64,000 nucleotides of DNA. Source: an uncultured Methanocorpusculum sp. GTDB taxonomy: Archaea > Halobacteriota > Methanomicrobia > Methanomicrobiales > Methanocorpusculaceae. A program made the translations under genes and the position numbers. The stretch is taken from NCBI RefSeq assembly GCF_963667985.1, contig NZ_OY764081.1, positions 1,647,599 to 1,711,598 on the forward strand. Reading direction: 5' to 3'. Positions within the stretch are counted from its first letter, which is position 1. Each line of letters starts with the position of its first letter. The notes beneath the pieces are model-generated. The model searched no databases and was not told where the DNA came from. It saw only the letters and a program-made list of their open reading frames with translations. Below, piece after piece: positions 7,691 through 15,912 of the stretch.

Positions 7691-8383
7691 TTATTGGGGA
7701 CAAAACCGGATCCTGTCTTTGTCCGTGGGGATCCCGTTGGATACGGATTTCCACTCGCCGTTTTTGCATACCTCGTATTTTTCAAAAGCGCAAGGAAGTC
7801 CGTTTGCCGTCGCGATATTGCTTTTATCCATAAGCTGAAAATGCAGATGCGGAGCAAACGAATTGCCGGAGTGGCCCACTCTTCCGATCAAGTCCCCTTT
7901 GTTGATGGTCTGTCCAACGGAGACCTGAACCGACCCTTTCTGCAGATGGACAAGCGCGGCATACACGTTTTCGCCACATTTCAGAATGATATAGTTGCCC
8001 GCAATTATTTGTGCATCATCTTTTTCCGGATCGAAGGAATGCGCATTTTTGTAGGCGTTGGCGATGTCCGAAAACAGATTCGTTTTAGCCCGTTCTTCAT
8101 AACCGTCCTCTGCCTGAACAACGATCCCGTCACACGGTGCATACACGTTTTGGCCCCAGCAGTAGTAGTCCTTTAAGGAAACCCCGAAAATCAAATAGTG
8201 AAGGAAACTCACGCGATATGCGGGATTGCCCTTTCTCTTCCAATCCACCTGTATGAAGTCATACGCATACCTCGTTCCGAACCGGTTCGTGCCGTGGCTT
8301 GGGATTTTGGTCTCGGGTGTTGTTGGAGAGAGCCATTCTCCCCTCAAAGGAAACTCCACAATTATCGGTTCAAGCTCGTTCAT
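7691..8383 (-). CDS. M23-family (LytM-like) metallopeptidase
   Basis: 230 residues. I start at the ATG at 8383 because GGGGGGAG lies 6 bases upstream; a longer version reaching 8410 is possible. The C-terminal half is an M23 beta-barrel: VYAALVHLQKGSVQVSVGQTINKGDLIGRVGHSGNSFAPHLHFQL, with the zinc motif HLHF and the usual first His region upstream (YAPCDGIVVQAEDG). M23 enzymes generally cut peptidoglycan cross-bridges, which this archaeon should not have, so the substrate is unclear. No signal peptide is visible, suggesting a cytoplasmic protein. It converges on thrS with a 5-base gap. Confidence 0.87.
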   Translation of the reverse strand: MNELEPIIVEFPLRGEWLSPTTPETKIPSHGTNRFGTRYAYDFIQVDWKRKGNPAYRVSFLHYLIFGVSLKDYYCWGQNVYAPCDGIVVQAEDGYEERAKTNLFSDIANAYKNAHSFDPEKDDAQIIAGNYIILKCGENVYAALVHLQKGSVQVSVGQTINKGDLIGRVGHSGNSFAPHLHFQLMDKSNIATANGLPCAFEKYEVCKNGEWKSVSNGIPTDKDRIRFCPQ

Positions 8384-8566
8384 CCGCTTCTCCCCCCTTT
8401 CATTTTTCACCGTTGGTTATGTTCTTTGTTCGCGATTGATCAACGTTTATTTTGCGGTAGGGGGAAGACAAAAAACAGCATAGCCGAGTCTGGTAGAGAA
8501 TAGAAAACGAATACGAAATCGCAGTTATTCAATCAATTGTAATGCTGTAAAAAAAGGAAAATCCAA

Positions 8567-8639
8567 TGCCTTCAGCCGGAATTGAACCGGCGACAACCAG
8601 ATCTTCAGTCTGGCGCTCTCCCGACTGAGCTATAAAGGC
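8567..8639 (-). tRNA. tRNA-Phe (GAA)
   Basis: The reverse complement folds as a cloverleaf. Acceptor stem GCCTTTA/TGAAGGC with discriminator A; D-arm AGCTCAGTCGGGAGAGC; anticodon arm CCAGA-CTGAAGA-TCTGG with anticodon GAA; T-arm GCCGG-TTCAATT-CCGGC. CCA is not encoded. It is a stand-alone gene with its own TATA box. Confidence 0.97.
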
Positions 8640-8663
8640 TCTTGCGTAACTAATTTTAGTATG

Positions 8664-8680
8664 AGAAGTATTTATATTAA
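8664..8680 (-). promoter_or_regulatory. TATA box of tRNA-Phe
   Basis: On the minus strand the sequence TTAATATAAATACTT lies about 25-40 bases upstream of the tRNA-Phe 5' end, the right place for an archaeal box A. On the plus strand a perfect 10-base palindrome, GTAGTACTAC (8721-8730), sits just before the DHH gene start. Confidence 0.6.
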
Positions 8681-8733
8681 TCTGATTGACTCTCTCAAAC
8701 ACCTTATCCATTCCAAAAACGTAGTACTACACA

Positions 8734-9705
8734 ATGGTTAAGAGCGCCGATACAAAAAACGGAACCAATAAACAGACCCTTCAGGAAAAAATCGTCGGGC
8801 GAACCACAAATATCGTCCACCTGACGCACAACGACTTGGACGCCGCAGGGTCAGACGCGATCTGCCGGATGGCATTCGGCAATGAAATCTTCACGCTCTT
8901 CTCATCCGTCGGCCGGTTCGGCTGGTTTCTCGCGCAGGTAGGCGGGTGCAACGGGAAAGGAGATACCCTGATAATCAGCGACCTCGGCTATCAGAACGGC
9001 GTCGAAGATCAGATACGAAAAACCCATGCCGCGGGATGGGTCATTCAGTGGTATGACCACCACAAATGGACCGAGCCTGAGAAAAAACGGGTCCAGCCAT
9101 TTGTCCAGACCCTCATCGTGGACACGACGAAATGTGCGACCGGGGTTGTGGCCTCGGTCGTTGCCAAAGATAACAAAAGCGCACGCGAGGTCGCAGGCGT
9201 CGTCTGCGATTACGATCTCTGGAAACATCAGGACCCGCGATCTGCCAAACTCGGAATCGTCACCTCGAAACAGGAAAACCTCAGACTCATCCGGGACAAA
9301 CTTTCCCAAGGCATCATCATCGACGACGAAGTTTCCCGCATCTTTGAAAAAATCGAGCACGATAAAAACAAGTGCATGAAAAAAAGTATCAAGGCCGCAA
9401 AAATATTCCGGGGAAAATACACCATCGCCGTTATGCCGGCCAACGGTTATCCAAGCGAGACCTCAGCAGAAGCACGCAGGCAGCTTGGGACCGACATCGA
9501 ACTCCTCGTCTTCGACACAGGCAAATTCTCCCTGCGCAGCGTTCCGGAAATCAGCCACCTCATCGCCAGAGAGTTCGGGGGAGGGGGACATCCCAACGCA
9601 TCGGGAGGAAGTTTCAACTACACCTGGAAAGAGAAGTGGATGCTTAAACTCTTCAAAAAAGTCTCCCAGAAAGACAAATTCATTACTGCGGCAGAGAGCC
9701 TCTGA
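8734..9705 (+). CDS. DHH-family phosphoesterase
   Basis: 323 residues. The DHH domain shows the metal-binding motifs THNDLDAAGSDAI (about 31-43), IISDLG and YDHHKW (about 107-112, the family-naming DHH). The C-terminal DHHA1 domain ends in EFGGGGHPNASGGSF, the glycine-rich substrate-binding motif. Family members cleave phosphodiesters in oligonucleotides (RecJ, NrnA), cyclic dinucleotides or polyphosphate. The compact length and presence of DHHA1 suggest an NrnA-like exonuclease or phosphatase, but the substrate cannot be fixed. No signal peptide. It is divergent from tRNA-Phe. Confidence 0.9.
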   Translation: MVKSADTKNGTNKQTLQEKIVGRTTNIVHLTHNDLDAAGSDAICRMAFGNEIFTLFSSVGRFGWFLAQVGGCNGKGDTLIISDLGYQNGVEDQIRKTHAAGWVIQWYDHHKWTEPEKKRVQPFVQTLIVDTTKCATGVVASVVAKDNKSAREVAGVVCDYDLWKHQDPRSAKLGIVTSKQENLRLIRDKLSQGIIIDDEVSRIFEKIEHDKNKCMKKSIKAAKIFRGKYTIAVMPANGYPSETSAEARRQLGTDIELLVFDTGKFSLRSVPEISHLIAREFGGGGHPNASGGSFNYTWKEKWMLKLFKKVSQKDKFITAAESL

Positions 9706-9743
9706 CCGCACGCTTTTTTTTATCACCCGCGCAATACTAGCTT

Positions 9744-10541
9744 ATGACCAATCTGGCCGAAAGCATCCAAATAAACTACGGGATATGCACGACCTGCGGA
9801 GCCTGCGTCAAAGCATGCCCAAACAACATCATTCAGCGTGACGCCGACGCGTCACCGATCGTTCATCCCGGCCCGGAGTGCATATCCTGCGGGCACTGTA
9901 TCGCGATCTGCCCAAGCGGCGCCATGACGATTCCGCAAGAGACGGAAGAGGCAGGATTTGCTGATCCTGCGATCCTTGCACGCCACCTCAGATCGCGCCG
10001 GTCAATCCGTCTCTGGAAAGACAGCCCCGTAACAAACGAAGAGTGCGAAGAGCTGATTAGAATCACCGCTCATGCACCCTCGGGCTGCAATCTCCACCCG
10101 GTCAAATGGGTCGTCGTGAACGATCCCGCAAAAGTGAAGGCATTCGTCGCTGCCTCTGCCGAACTATTGAGGAATGTTCCAAAGGATAATCCCATGTACG
10201 GCCTTGCTGCCGGAATCCTGAGAAAACTGGATGCAGGAAACGACATTCTCTGCAGAAATGCACCGGCACTTCTCATCGCGGTCGCAAATCCCAAGGAAGA
10301 TTTAGGTCTTGTTGACAGTATTATCTCTCTGACCTATGCGGACGTCTATGCCCCGTCAATAGGACTTGGCACCTGCTGGGCCGGATTTGTGATGATCCTT
10401 CTGGGCGTGTTCCCTCCTCTTGAAAAAATCCTCGGCATTCCGGAAGGTTACAAAGCGCAGTTCGCCCTACTTGCAGGACATCCGCAGTATGCATTCACGC
10501 AGATTCCGCCAAGAGATATGCCAGAAATCTTCTGGACATAA
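9744..10541 (+). CDS. Nitroreductase with N-terminal two-[4Fe-4S] ferredoxin domain
   Basis: 265 residues. Residues 1-60 form a bacterial-type ferredoxin with two clusters: CTTCGACVKACPN and CISCGHCIAICPS. From ~75 onwards it is a nitroreductase/FMN oxidoreductase domain: RRSIRLWKDSPV (FMN phosphate binding), APSGCNLHPVKW, and GLGTCWAGF near 205. The fusion lets electrons pass from ferredoxin clusters to FMN; the final acceptor is unknown. Such fused enzymes are common in anaerobes and methanogens. It is a single plus-strand gene converging on the geranylgeranyl reductase. Confidence 0.93.
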   Translation: MTNLAESIQINYGICTTCGACVKACPNNIIQRDADASPIVHPGPECISCGHCIAICPSGAMTIPQETEEAGFADPAILARHLRSRRSIRLWKDSPVTNEECEELIRITAHAPSGCNLHPVKWVVVNDPAKVKAFVAASAELLRNVPKDNPMYGLAAGILRKLDAGNDILCRNAPALLIAVANPKEDLGLVDSIISLTYADVYAPSIGLGTCWAGFVMILLGVFPPLEKILGIPEGYKAQFALLAGHPQYAFTQIPPRDMPEIFWT

Positions 10542-10550
10542 AAAAAAAGA

Positions 10551-11744
10551 TTAGAGGGTCATAAGCAAACGAGGTAGCTCGAGAGCGAGCCAGGGATTTG
10601 CCTTGAATATAACAATAACAAGGGATTTCACCGTGATTTCGTCAAGAGATAGATCGGTCATCGAATGGACGATAGAGTTGAACTTTGCATCATCCATTTT
10701 GATGAAAGCTTCTTTTACCGCATAATTTCTTGCAAGTGCATGACCAAGAGGGCCTTCGCGCCAGGTCTTATCATAAACCATCAGGGCTTTCTTGGAGGTA
10801 TCGCCTTTTTTCAGCGCAGATGAGGCGACTTCGCCGGCAAGCTTTCCGGTGTACATCGCATTGTAGATTCCTCCGCCGGTGATCGGATCGGAAAGACGGG
10901 CAGCGTCCCCGACGATGATAAGATTGTCGGCGACCGTGCAGTCCAGCGGTTTACAGACCGAAACACCACCAACAATCAGCTCGGTGACTTTTCCATTCGG
11001 GAACTCGCGGGCAATGAACCGGTCGAGGTAATCCCTTGCACGGTGGCCTTCGCCGGACTTTGTACCGCCAATACCAATACCTACGTTGGCACACCGGTGT
11101 CCCTTCGGGAAAACCCAGATGTAGCCCCACGGAGCGTCCGTATATGAAAAATAAAACAGATTGGCACGCTCATCGATATCGATATCGTTGACAATGTACT
11201 GGGCGCAGGTTTCAAGCTCGGCCAGAGGGACAGTTGTATTGATGCCGGCCCACTTGGCAAACTTCGACTCGACACCGTCGGCTGCAATTATTACTTTTGC
11301 CCGGACCTCGTAGGTTTTTCCATGCTGGTGGATCACGGCTCCGGAGAGTTTTCCGTCGATCATGATCGGGGCAGAGGCGCGTGCGTGGACCTGGATCTCG
11401 GCTCCTGCCTCGGCTGCCTGCCAGACAAGTTCACGGTCGAAGACTTTTCTGTCGAGAACGTAGCCCACTTTACCGCCGGAATGATTGTCGCCGATCGTGA
11501 ACTTCGTTCCATCGGGTCCTACCAGTATAGCTTTGTCGAGATCGGCCGCGATCCACTTCGGGTCGGGTTCGATAAATTCGGCCAGTGCTTCCTTGCCGAT
11601 ACCTTCCGCACAGCGAACGGGAGCGCCGATCGCCGGACGTTTTTCGACGAGGAGGACAGACAATCCCTGTTCAGCGGCAGCTTTGGCTGCAAGAGCTCCT
11701 CCCGGACCTCCGCCGACAACTAAAACATCGTATGCTTCCTTCAT
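10551..11744 (-). CDS. Geranylgeranyl reductase family flavoprotein (archaeal lipid saturation)
   Basis: 397 residues from the ATG at 11744, which has an excellent ribosome-binding site (GGAGGA, 4 bases before). FAD-binding dinucleotide motif [21 protein letters not shown], family motif [11 protein letters not shown], and [27 protein letters not shown] near 285-312. These enzymes hydrogenate the double bonds of geranylgeranyl chains of archaeal membrane lipids. The start overlaps the stop of a small ferredoxin gene by ATGA. In Methanosarcina a ferredoxin next to the reductase has been shown to be needed for full lipid saturation, so the pairing supports the role. Confidence 0.94.
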   Translation of the reverse strand: MKEAYDVLVVGGGPGGALAAKAAAEQGLSVLLVEKRPAIGAPVRCAEGIGKEALAEFIEPDPKWIAADLDKAILVGPDGTKFTIGDNHSGGKVGYVLDRKVFDRELVWQAAEAGAEIQVHARASAPIMIDGKLSGAVIHQHGKTYEVRAKVIIAADGVESKFAKWAGINTTVPLAELETCAQYIVNDIDIDERANLFYFSYTDAPWGYIWVFPKGHRCANVGIGIGGTKSGEGHRARDYLDRFIAREFPNGKVTELIVGGVSVCKPLDCTVADNLIIVGDAARLSDPITGGGIYNAMYTGKLAGEVASSALKKGDTSKKALMVYDKTWREGPLGHALARNYAVKEAFIKMDDAKFNSIVHSMTDLSLDEITVKSLVIVIFKANPWLALELPRLLMTL

Positions 11745-11920
11745 TGTTCCTCCAGTTCGATTGCGCCGAGCGGGCAAACGGTAAAACAAATCTTGCATTT
11801 GTTTTTGCAGAGGGTCTTATCAACGGTCAGATAGGCATCGATGAGTTCGAGGGCCCCTCTCGGACACACGGAAACACACGCACCGCAGTATCCGCAGACA
11901 TCTCGTCGAATATGAATCAT
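11741..11920 (-). CDS. Small two-[4Fe-4S] ferredoxin, partner of geranylgeranyl reductase
   Basis: A 59-residue protein beginning [20 protein letters not shown] and ending [18 protein letters not shown]. It has two CxxCxxCxxxCP-type cluster motifs; the second is spaced as [13 protein letters not shown]. Start ATG at 11920; its TGA overlaps the ATG of the reductase gene, so the two are translationally coupled. It is the likely direct electron donor to the flavoprotein. It is cytoplasmic, with no signal peptide. Confidence 0.92.
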   Translation of the reverse strand: MIHIRRDVCGYCGACVSVCPRGALELIDAYLTVDKTLCKNKCKICFTVCPLGAIELEEQ

Positions 11921-11998
11921 CGTCTTAATAATTTGTTTCAGTCGCTTAATAGTTTGCTCTGCGGGAGCCTTATATTTCAGCCGCTCGAAGTAGTAAGT

Positions 11999-12109
11999 AT
12001 GGATGAGGATGAAAAAACCAAACCGAGCGTGATGTATATTGTCCTGATGATCGTGGCGATTGCCTGTGTAATTTACGGCGTCTACGGATGGGTCACCGGT
12101 TTGTGGTAA
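11999..12109 (+). CDS. Small single-span membrane protein (36 residues)
   Basis: MDEDEKTKPSV, then a hydrophobic span of about 20 residues (MYIVLMIVAIACVIYGVYGW), then VTGLW and a stop. The charged N-terminus and single helix suggest a small integral membrane peptide, N-terminus inside. It is divergent from the ferredoxin-reductase pair and meets the DUF169 gene tail to tail. No Shine-Dalgarno sequence is obvious. The clear amphiphilic design argues for a real gene, but no family is recognised. Confidence 0.6.
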   Translation: MDEDEKTKPSVMYIVLMIVAIACVIYGVYGWVTGLW

Positions 12110-12119
12110 AAAAGGAGAT

Positions 12120-12809
12120 TTATTTTTTCGAGCCGGGCGCGGCAGTTACCTTTAACACGGCTTCTGCAAGCTCCTCGATTCTTTCGACCGGGAAACCGGC
12201 AACCATTTCGTCATCGGCAATGCCGGAGAATTTCCGGGAACCGTCACAGCCGAGAGAGAAGTTTGGCTCTCCGTTCTGATACACATACGCCGTAGCATCG
12301 GAACAAACCGACTGGATACCGGCAAATTCTGGATACAGACGGCCGCCGAGTCTATAGAGAGATGCCTGGGCAAGTTTCAGCATCGCAAACGGATTGGCGA
12401 AGATGATCACGACATCCGGAACGAAGGTCGCTTTTTCCAGAGGGACATAGACGGTAGCATAGGTGTTCTGCGGAAGAGCAGGAACATTGTACACCGTTCT
12501 TTTGCTCGCGCCGAGTGAGCTGTATTTTCCAAGTCTGAAGTAATGCTCTCCCGAATCCATCGACTCGCCGATTTCGCGCAGACCAAGGACCCATGCTCCC
12601 CCGCCGCACTGATGCTTGGAATCGGGCGCGTAGAAAATTTTTCCCTGGCGTGCAAGAGAGACCATTCCACAGTGACGAACGACCTCTTCGATCTCCGGGA
12701 CGCCGGCTGGAAGCTTGTCAGGCGATGAAACCAGTTTTACCGCGACCGGGGAACCCACGAGGTGAAGGGTTTCCTTGAGAGTCTCCGAGATTTTTGCATA
12801 ATCTGTCAT
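12120..12809 (-). CDS. DUF169 family protein
   Basis: 229 residues matching the DUF169 pattern: GSPVAVKLVSSPDKLPAGVPEIEEVVRHCGMVSLARQ at the N-terminus, CGGGAWVLGL near 70, and SVCSDATAYVYQNGEPNFSLGCDGSRKFSGIADDEMVAGFPVERI in the C-terminal half. The function is unknown; conserved cysteines (about C47, C68, C168, C184) could bind a metal or cluster. The family is common in methanogens and other anaerobes. No signal peptide. It appears to be monocistronic, with nadK 35 bases upstream on the same strand. Confidence 0.85.
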   Translation of the reverse strand: MTDYAKISETLKETLHLVGSPVAVKLVSSPDKLPAGVPEIEEVVRHCGMVSLARQGKIFYAPDSKHQCGGGAWVLGLREIGESMDSGEHYFRLGKYSSLGASKRTVYNVPALPQNTYATVYVPLEKATFVPDVVIIFANPFAMLKLAQASLYRLGGRLYPEFAGIQSVCSDATAYVYQNGEPNFSLGCDGSRKFSGIADDEMVAGFPVERIEELAEAVLKVTAAPGSKK

Positions 12810-12844
12810 AAAGTAAAATTGGTCATGCGATTATTTAATTGCAA

Positions 12845-13660
12845 TCATAGAAGACGTAATTTCTGTTCGACCTTGTCGAAAAATCCTCTGCCCACGTCAA
12901 CAAACAGAGCCGGATCCGGAGATTTGCGAATAAGCAGCGTGGCATTTTCACCAATCTCATACTGATCCTGTCCGTCGATCACCAGAAGCGCGGGTTTGAC
13001 GGAGACGAGACGGATCTCGACTTCGCTGATAGAGTTTATCAGATACGGACGGGATGAAAGCATGTAGGGCGCAAGAGGGACGAGAAGCATGGCTTCAATC
13101 GTCGAGTCGACGATCGGCCCCCCGGCACTCATTGCATACGCGGTAGAACCGGTCGGTGTTCCTATGATCAGGCCGTCGGCACGGAACTCGTCGATCTGTC
13201 TGCCGTTGACGAACACCATAAACTTCAGAATTTTTGCCGGGCGTGAGGTCACGATGACCGCCTCGTTGAGTGCGGAACCAACGGACCTTCCGTTGTATTC
13301 GATAGATATACGCATGCGGGGATCGAGCGGGAGAGGCAGAGAGAGGGAGTTTAGGATCTTTTCGGCTTTATCCCGTTCGATATCCGTCAGGAACCCGACC
13401 TGGCCCTGGTTGATCCCAACGACGGGGATCTGATGATCCAGCATTCTGATGGTTCGAAGCACACTTCCGTCACCGCCGAGAACGACGATCAGATCGGCTG
13501 AAAAATCTTTGGACAGCGAGACTGGGGCATATCCCAGTTCGGCGGCGACCGACTGTTCATACACGACATCATGTCCCTGATCGCGGAGCATCCATCCAAG
13601 AGACTGGGCAAGTTCAACCGGTTCTTTCAGATCGATCCGGGATACGATACAGATTTTCAT
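12845..13660 (-). CDS. nadK: NAD kinase
   Basis: 271 residues. It phosphorylates NAD to NADP. Diagnostic motifs: LIVVLGGDGSVLRTIRML (about 58-75), GINQGQVGFLTDIE, LNEAVIVTS, and GLIIGTPTGSTAYAMSAGGPIV (about 163-184), the NAD-binding loop. The gene overlaps the IMPase-like gene by 4 bases (ATGA). In Methanocaldococcus jannaschii these two activities are fused in one protein, an NAD kinase/NADP phosphatase, so this pair looks like the unfused form and probably sets the NADP pool together. Confidence 0.95.
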   Translation of the reverse strand: MKICIVSRIDLKEPVELAQSLGWMLRDQGHDVVYEQSVAAELGYAPVSLSKDFSADLIVVLGGDGSVLRTIRMLDHQIPVVGINQGQVGFLTDIERDKAEKILNSLSLPLPLDPRMRISIEYNGRSVGSALNEAVIVTSRPAKILKFMVFVNGRQIDEFRADGLIIGTPTGSTAYAMSAGGPIVDSTIEAMLLVPLAPYMLSSRPYLINSISEVEIRLVSVKPALLVIDGQDQYEIGENATLLIRKSPDPALFVDVGRGFFDKVEQKLRLL

Positions 13661-14451
13661 TCGAGCCTCACGATATCTGAAACTAATTTATGGATCGCCG
13701 GGTTTGCGGCGAGAAGCTTTCGGCCGGAACAAACGTCGTCTGGAAAAGATACCGGAGATCCGTCAGGCGAGGTTACGATCCCACCGGCCTCCTCGCAGAT
13801 GAACATTCCCGCTGCGGCGTCGGTAATTCGAAGAGTATTCCTGAGATCCAGAAATCCTTCGATCCTCCCGCAGGCGACATAACATAGTTCAAGCGCCGAT
13901 GCGCCGAATTTTCTTCCCCTTCTGGCACGAAGACCTTTATCCAGAAGAGCAATGAGTTCGGGAGCACGGGCATAAATGCTCATCGCAGAAACGTTTAGTT
14001 CGGTCTTTTTCGATACGCGAATGGGTTTTCCATTCAGGAATGCGCCTTTCCCACGGATTGCCGTGAAGGTTTCGCAGTTTGCAAGATTTCGAACATAACC
14101 GGCAACCATCTTCTCGCCGTCGGAAAGTCCTATTGACAGTGCGTAAAAGGGGATGCCAACACCGGTATTGAACGATCCGTCCACCGGATCGAGATAAGCG
14201 ATGCCTGACTCCCCGCCGATATCCTGGACCATACCTGCCTCTTCCGAAAGAAGAGCACGACAGACTTTACGTGATCGAAACACCGCGAGAATGATGTCCT
14301 CGGCGATTTTGTCAAGGCGTTCGGTCGGCGTATTATCCGCACCCATACAGAGCTCTTCAGCACCATACTCTGTCCCAATCAGAGGAGCAAGAGCTTCCTC
14401 GACCATGGGGGCAACTTTGTCGCAAACAAAAAGAAACTCTGTCGGATCCAT
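13657..14451 (-). CDS. Inositol monophosphatase family phosphatase (probable NADP phosphatase / FBPase type IV)
   Basis: 264 residues from the ATG at 14451; a GTG at 14481 would add 10 residues (MDIPPIQLIR). Metal-binding motifs: LLSEEAG (about 75-81), YLDPVDGSFNTGVGIPFYALSIG (DPxDGT-like), and ITDAAAGMFICEEAGG near 220-235. Archaeal members hydrolyse inositol-1-phosphate, fructose-1,6-bisphosphate and NADP. The overlap with nadK favours an NADP phosphatase role. No Shine-Dalgarno is seen before either start, so translation may be from a leaderless transcript. Divergent from aIF5A. Confidence 0.9.
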   Translation of the reverse strand: MDPTEFLFVCDKVAPMVEEALAPLIGTEYGAEELCMGADNTPTERLDKIAEDIILAVFRSRKVCRALLSEEAGMVQDIGGESGIAYLDPVDGSFNTGVGIPFYALSIGLSDGEKMVAGYVRNLANCETFTAIRGKGAFLNGKPIRVSKKTELNVSAMSIYARAPELIALLDKGLRARRGRKFGASALELCYVACGRIEGFLDLRNTLRITDAAAGMFICEEAGGIVTSPDGSPVSFPDDVCSGRKLLAANPAIHKLVSDIVRLE

Positions 14452-14553
14452 ACGTATTAGTTGTATTGGCGGGATATCCACATGAATTCTTGCCTATGGA
14501 TGAGTGCCGTAACACTCATAAGCAATCACCTCCCATACTTAGAGAGATATACT

Positions 14554-14937
14554 ATGAAGGAACAGACTGAAGTTGGAAAACTGAAAGAAGGTCGTTACGT
14601 TGTCGTTGACGATGAGCCATGCAAGATCCAGAGCATCTCCATCTCCAAACCGGGAAAACACGGAGCAGCAAAGTCAAGATTAGACGTTGTCGGTCTCTTT
14701 GACGGACAGAAACGCTCGGTTGTCTCCCCGACCTCGGCAACCGTCTATGCACCGATTGTAGAGAGAAAGACCGGACAGATTCTGACGATCGCAGGAAACG
14801 TTGTCACGTTCATGGATATGAAAGACTTCAATAACTTTGAACTGGTTATCGAGGATGAGCACATTCTGGAAACCTTCCAGCCGGCTCAGGAAGTTCCCTA
14901 CATCGAGTCACTCGGCAAGCGCAAGCTTGACCTCTAA
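14554..14937 (+). CDS. Translation factor aIF5A
   Basis: 127 residues. I place the start at ATG 14554 (MKEQTEVGKLKEGRYVVVDDEPCK), which fits the family; the open frame upstream has no conserved sequence. The hypusine loop is SKPGKHGAAKSRLDVVGLFDG, with the modified Lys in GKHGAAK (about residue 36), and the C-terminal OB fold runs from ~70. aIF5A assists peptide-bond formation on stalled ribosomes. The following gene is an agmatinase; in archaea agmatine-derived intermediates and agmatinase-like enzymes take part in (deoxy)hypusine synthesis, so the adjacency is meaningful. Confidence 0.96.
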   Translation: MKEQTEVGKLKEGRYVVVDDEPCKIQSISISKPGKHGAAKSRLDVVGLFDGQKRSVVSPTSATVYAPIVERKTGQILTIAGNVVTFMDMKDFNNFELVIEDEHILETFQPAQEVPYIESLGKRKLDL

Positions 14938-14956
14938 GACTGCACAATAATCCTAT

Positions 14957-15808
14957 ATGCAGTCTTTCTCTAACACTCTTTTTGCTGATGCTGAAAGTGA
15001 ATATTCAGATGCATCATATGGGATATTTGGCGTTCCCTTCGATGGGACAACCTCTTTTAAAGCGGGATGCAGAGATGCGCCTGCAGCGATACGTCAGGCA
15101 TCATACAACATCGAGACGTACAATCCCTATTACGATATGGAGCTCCCTGATATTCCGTTCCACGATATGGGGGATATTTATGCCGAATGTCTGCCCGACC
15201 TCGTAGTTGCCCAGGTGGAGGATGTTGTTCTCGATCTGATGAAAGACGGGAAGATCCCGATAATGATCGGCGGAGAGCATTCAATAACGATAGGTGCCGT
15301 CAGAGCTCTGTCCCCAACTTGGTATGTTGTCTGTGATGCCCATTTGGATATGCAGGATGAATATCGGGGCTCCCCATTTAACCACGACTGCGTAACCGCA
15401 CGCGTGAGCGAGATCACACAAAATATCATTATTCTTGGGGCGCGAAGCGGAGCACGAGACGAGTTTGCGACTGCCCGAGAAAAGTATCATCTCTATACAG
15501 CTGATGATATCAAGGAACGGGGGATCCGATCCGTGCTGTATGAGATTACCGCGATGATCGGGGATGCGGCCCTGTATCTTTCGATCGATGCAGATTCCAT
15601 CGACTGCTGTCTGACTCCGGGGCTTGGAACACCTGAACCGTTCGGGCTTACGCCAGGGGATGTGCGTGACGTTGTCAGAGCTCTTTCTAAAAACGCCGTC
15701 GGGTTCGATTATGTAGAGGTGCTTCCAAACGAAGCAGGTCAAACTGCGATGGTTGCAGCCCATATTATCCGCGAATTCATTGCCGGTCATGCCTGCGGAT
15801 CGAAATGA
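14957..15808 (+). CDS. speB: Agmatinase / ureohydrolase
   Basis: 283 residues of the ureohydrolase fold. Manganese-binding motifs: IGGEHSIT (about 98-105), VVCDAHLDMQDEY (about 120-132) and LSIDADSIDCCLTPGLGTPEPFGLTPGD (about 210-237). The equivalent of arginase's SxDxD motif is SIDADS. It hydrolyses agmatine to putrescine and urea. It starts 19 bases behind aIF5A, so it is probably cotranscribed and may serve aIF5A modification as well as polyamine synthesis. Distinguishing agmatinase from the specialised deoxyhypusine-pathway homolog needs experiment. Confidence 0.92.
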   Translation: MQSFSNTLFADAESEYSDASYGIFGVPFDGTTSFKAGCRDAPAAIRQASYNIETYNPYYDMELPDIPFHDMGDIYAECLPDLVVAQVEDVVLDLMKDGKIPIMIGGEHSITIGAVRALSPTWYVVCDAHLDMQDEYRGSPFNHDCVTARVSEITQNIIILGARSGARDEFATAREKYHLYTADDIKERGIRSVLYEITAMIGDAALYLSIDADSIDCCLTPGLGTPEPFGLTPGDVRDVVRALSKNAVGFDYVEVLPNEAGQTAMVAAHIIREFIAGHACGSK

Positions 15809-15912
15809 ACCTTCTCGGGTTCATCCTGTCCTTCATCAATTTACTTTTTTGTAGAAGATGCGTTTGGCTCTAACACTGAGAGCTCGAATGATTAAAAAAA
15901 AAGGAGGGGGAT

